31,493 nucleotides of DNA from a virus. Position 1 is the stretch's first letter. Each line of letters starts with the position of its first letter. The notes below the pieces were generated by a model, which was not told the origin of the DNA, ran no database searches, and saw nothing but the letters and a program-made list of their open reading frames with translations. The position numbers were made by a program, and so were the translations under genes. Location: IMG/VR virus record IMGVR_UViG_3300042557_000130, positions 1-31,493 of that record; one strand, written 5' to 3'. Shown piece by piece: positions 29,649 to 31,493 of the stretch.

Positions 29649-29936
29649 ATGGAAAAAATAGACAAAAGAAAATTCAATGGTGGTAATAGCACTAAAACAA
29701 ATGGAGCAGACAAACGCAAGAATGAATATCGTTCTGCATTAGAACAAGCTGCAACAGTTGAAGATGTTATTGAAGTAATAAAGATGGTGCATACAAAAGC
29801 AGTATCAAAGCAAGACATAAAAGCAGCACAATTATTCTTGGAATACTATTTAGGAAAACCAAACCAAAGCATTGATATTAATTCAAGTGAAGGATTCAAT
29901 GTTAACTTTAGCGAATTGTTTAAATTTAAAGAATGA
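29649..29936 (+). CDS. terS: Terminase small subunit, type B
   Basis: This intact 95-residue protein has a basic Gly/Asn-rich start (MEKIDKRKFNGGNSTKTNG), then RKNEYRSALEQAATVEDVIE, and ends IKAAQLFLEYYLGKPNQS, a usual ending of the DNA-binding part of small terminases. I chose ATG 29649 over the in-frame TTG at 29634. It overlaps the large subunit by four bases. The type A subunit at 104 ends its helical part in a similar YYAGKP but is otherwise unlike it, so the two may recognise different packaging sites. Confidence 0.78.
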   Translation: MEKIDKRKFNGGNSTKTNGADKRKNEYRSALEQAATVEDVIEVIKMVHTKAVSKQDIKAAQLFLEYYLGKPNQSIDINSSEGFNVNFSELFKFKE

Positions 29937-31141
29937 TAAACATACATAGTAAGTATAAACCAATCGGAACTGCAGATAGTAGATACTTTGTAATCACAGG
30001 TGGTCGAGGTTCGGGTAAATCTTATTCTGTTAATTTACTTTTAACTATGCTTACTTATGAAAGTGGGCATACTATTCTATTTACAAGGTATACTTTAACA
30101 TCAGCTTATATTTCTATTATTCCCGAGTTTATAGATAAGATAAACACACTTGGTTTAAATGAAGACTTTCATATCACCAAAGAAGAAATAGTTAATTTAA
30201 GAACAGGAAGCAAGATTCTATTCAAAGGAATTAAAACATCAAGTGGTGACCAAACTGCAAACTTAAAATCTTTGCAAGGTGTTACTACTTGGGTATTAGA
30301 TGAAGCTGAAGAATTAACTGATGAATCAGTGTTTGATAAAATAGATTTATCTATTAGAAGTAAAGACAAACAAAATAGGGTAATACTTATATTGAATCCA
30401 ACAACTAAAGAGCATTGGATATACAATCGTTTCTTTGAAGGTAAAAGTATTAATGCAGGTGAGAATATAACCAAAGGTGATACAACGTTTATACACACAA
30501 CCTATGAAGATAACTTAGACAACCTTTCAGATTCTTTTATAAAGCAAATAGAAGATATTAAAAATAGAAGGCCTGAAAAGTTTAAGCATCAAATATTAGG
30601 TGGATGGTTAGATAAAGCTGAAGGTGTTATATTTACTAATTGGAAAATAGGAAAGTACGAACATATTGGCACAACTGTGTTTGGTCAAGATTTTGGATTT
30701 TCATCAGACCCAACAATTTTGGTGGAATGCAATATAGACACTTCTAACAAACGAATTTATATTAATGAATGCTTTTCATTACAAGGACTAACAACATCGC
30801 AGATATACAACTTAAATAAGCAATATGCAAATGATGCATTAATCGTTGCTGATTCTGCTGAACCAAGATTGATTAGTGAGTTATCTAATTTAGGTTTAAA
30901 CATAGTTCCAACAATTAAAGGTCAAGGTAGTGTTACTTACGGAATAAGCTTGCTACAAGATTATGATTTGATTGTAACGCCTGAATCAGTTAATTTAATC
31001 AAAGAGTTAAATAACTATTGTTGGTTGGAAAAGAAATCTAATACTCCAATAGATGCGCACAATCATATTTTGGATGGACTCAGATACGCAGTAAGTTATC
31101 AGTTAGAAAACCCACACAAAGGAAACTATTATATATACTAA
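29933..31141 (+). CDS. terL: Terminase large subunit, type B
   Basis: This 402-residue packaging motor has Walker A GGRGSGKS (23-30), Walker B TWVLDEAEE (119-127), a coupling motif region VILILNPTT (150-158), and nuclease acids Asp253 (GQDFGFSSDPT), Asp307 (VADSAEP), Asp374 and Asp381 (DAHNHILDGLRY). Motif order equals type A at 390, but most residues differ before the last section. The final 13 residues or so (QLENPHKGNYYIY) and the DNA from 31100 on match module A. It overlaps the next gene by one base. Confidence 0.95.
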   Translation: MINIHSKYKPIGTADSRYFVITGGRGSGKSYSVNLLLTMLTYESGHTILFTRYTLTSAYISIIPEFIDKINTLGLNEDFHITKEEIVNLRTGSKILFKGIKTSSGDQTANLKSLQGVTTWVLDEAEELTDESVFDKIDLSIRSKDKQNRVILILNPTTKEHWIYNRFFEGKSINAGENITKGDTTFIHTTYEDNLDNLSDSFIKQIEDIKNRRPEKFKHQILGGWLDKAEGVIFTNWKIGKYEHIGTTVFGQDFGFSSDPTILVECNIDTSNKRIYINECFSLQGLTTSQIYNLNKQYANDALIVADSAEPRLISELSNLGLNIVPTIKGQGSVTYGISLLQDYDLIVTPESVNLIKELNNYCWLEKKSNTPIDAHNHILDGLRYAVSYQLENPHKGNYYIY

Positions 31142-31302
31142 TGACATACGGCGAAATCATAGCAACAATAGAATGCTACATTTATTTAAAGACAAATAAC
31201 AATGTGCTAATAGCTATGCCACGTAATGTAGGTGAAATAAAGAAAATGAAATCAATGTATGAAGTAGCTAAACAAGAAGTTGCTTATATGCTGCAGGTTT
31301 AA
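31141..31302 (+). CDS. Small protein after terminase, second copy (53 aa)
   Basis: Counterpart of the gene at 1559-1720. It differs by Leu for Gln at residue 23 and by its last three residues (LQV versus VMC). Most base changes are at third codon positions, the mark of selection for the protein. Overlaps the terminase stop by one base. Confidence 0.8.
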   Translation: MTYGEIIATIECYIYLKTNNNVLIAMPRNVGEIKKMKSMYEVAKQEVAYMLQV

Positions 31303-31304
31303 AT

Positions 31305-31364
31305 GTTAAAGTTTTGTTAAAGTTTTAAAATACTTTTGTATTGTTAATAACAGTTGTATATTTG
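31305..31364 (+). promoter_or_regulatory. Second copy of the early promoter
   Basis: GTTAAAGTTTT stands twice at 31305-31315 and 31316-31326, TTG at 31336-31338 and TATATTTG at 31357-31364 with 18-base spacing, exactly as at 1716-1775. Confidence 0.8.
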
Positions 31365-31391
31365 CATATCAATATTTAACAAATAGAAATT

Positions 31392-31493
31392 ATGAGAACA
31401 ATCACAGGAGTATTATCAGCATCAATAGCAATGTCAAGCAACGATTATTTTGTTCAAGCAGCATTTGCATTATTAACCTTTTATTTAATATAT
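31392..31493 (+). CDS. Small membrane protein, 5' part only
   Basis: The first 34 residues of the 45-residue protein at 1803-1940, identical in sequence and cut by the window end. Confidence 0.85.
   Translation, partial: MRTITGVLSASIAMSSNDYFVQAAFALLTFYLIY

Larger units (their letters stand above)
31100..31493. repeat. Partner of the 1518-1904 repeat
   Basis: Second copy of the terminase 3' end, 53-residue gene, promoter and start of the 45-residue gene. It runs to the window end with the same gene order as 1518-1904. Confidence 0.95.

Noticed and set aside
377-30498. All reverse-strand open frames in the window, for example 11340-11819, 14662-14958 and 30169-30498
   Set aside because: They lie opposite well-supported genes, have unlikely composition (Ser, Ile and Leu rich) and no recognised motifs.
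1-31493. Long terminal repeats of a defined-end phage as the reason for the matching ends
   Set aside because: True terminal repeats should be identical and continuous; here the matching flanks surround different terminase genes and carry base differences.
1-31493. Search for tRNA genes, CRISPR arrays, integrase, repressor and attachment site
   Set aside because: Nothing convincing was seen by reading both strands; absence by eye is not proof for tRNAs.

Overview
The window is a tailed double-stranded DNA phage genome, most likely a siphovirus of a Flavobacterium-like (Bacteroidota) host. This rests on very AT-rich DNA, promoters of the Bacteroidota type (TAnnTTTG), structural proteins of the kind seen in flavobacterial phages, a long tape measure protein and no contractile-tail genes. 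Every gene I can support lies on the + strand. I see no integrase, repressor, tRNA or CRISPR array, so a strictly lytic life is plausible but not proven.

The two ends are related. Bases 1-103 match 29536-29623, and 1518-1904 match 31100-31493. Between each matching pair lies a different packaging module: a small and a large terminase subunit of type A at 104-1559 and of type B at 29649-31141. The contig therefore looks like one roughly 29.5-29.6 kb circular or circularly permuted genome that runs past its own start, with a different terminase allele at each end. A real phage carrying both modules is less likely but not excluded.

Layout: packaging (104-1559); small accessory genes with a promoter and terminator (1559-2171); tail module (2214-9355) with frameshift-encoded tail chaperones, neck and tail-completion proteins, two large tail-tip proteins and the tape measure; head module (9394-12778) with an XkdF-like protease, probable scaffold proteins and the major capsid protein; tail tube (12857-13384); portal, connector and receptor-binding proteins (13477-18524); lysis cassette (18517-19666) with two holin-like proteins, an amidase and a predicted one-piece spanin. 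After a T-rich gap comes the early or replication region (19862-29596): NinG, an ERF annealing protein, an SSB-like protein, an ABC ATPase-GNAT fusion, a RecA-like ATPase, a sigma-like regulator, a MjaI-like restriction endonuclease, a RecE-type exonuclease, a DnaA domain IV-like protein and many small genes. The second packaging module closes the window.

The most interesting signals are: (1) the alternative terminase modules; (2) a lone MjaI-type endonuclease in a sequence where I find no CTAG, the site of MjaI itself, and only one GATC; (3) the ABC ATPase-GNAT fusion, possibly a Mom-like DNA-modifying enzyme; (4) a clear -1 ribosomal frameshift site in the tail chaperone gene; (5) a paired 11-bp repeat that marks the main early promoters; and (6) a predicted unimolecular spanin. 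Function calls come from reading motifs and recalling families; no database search was run.
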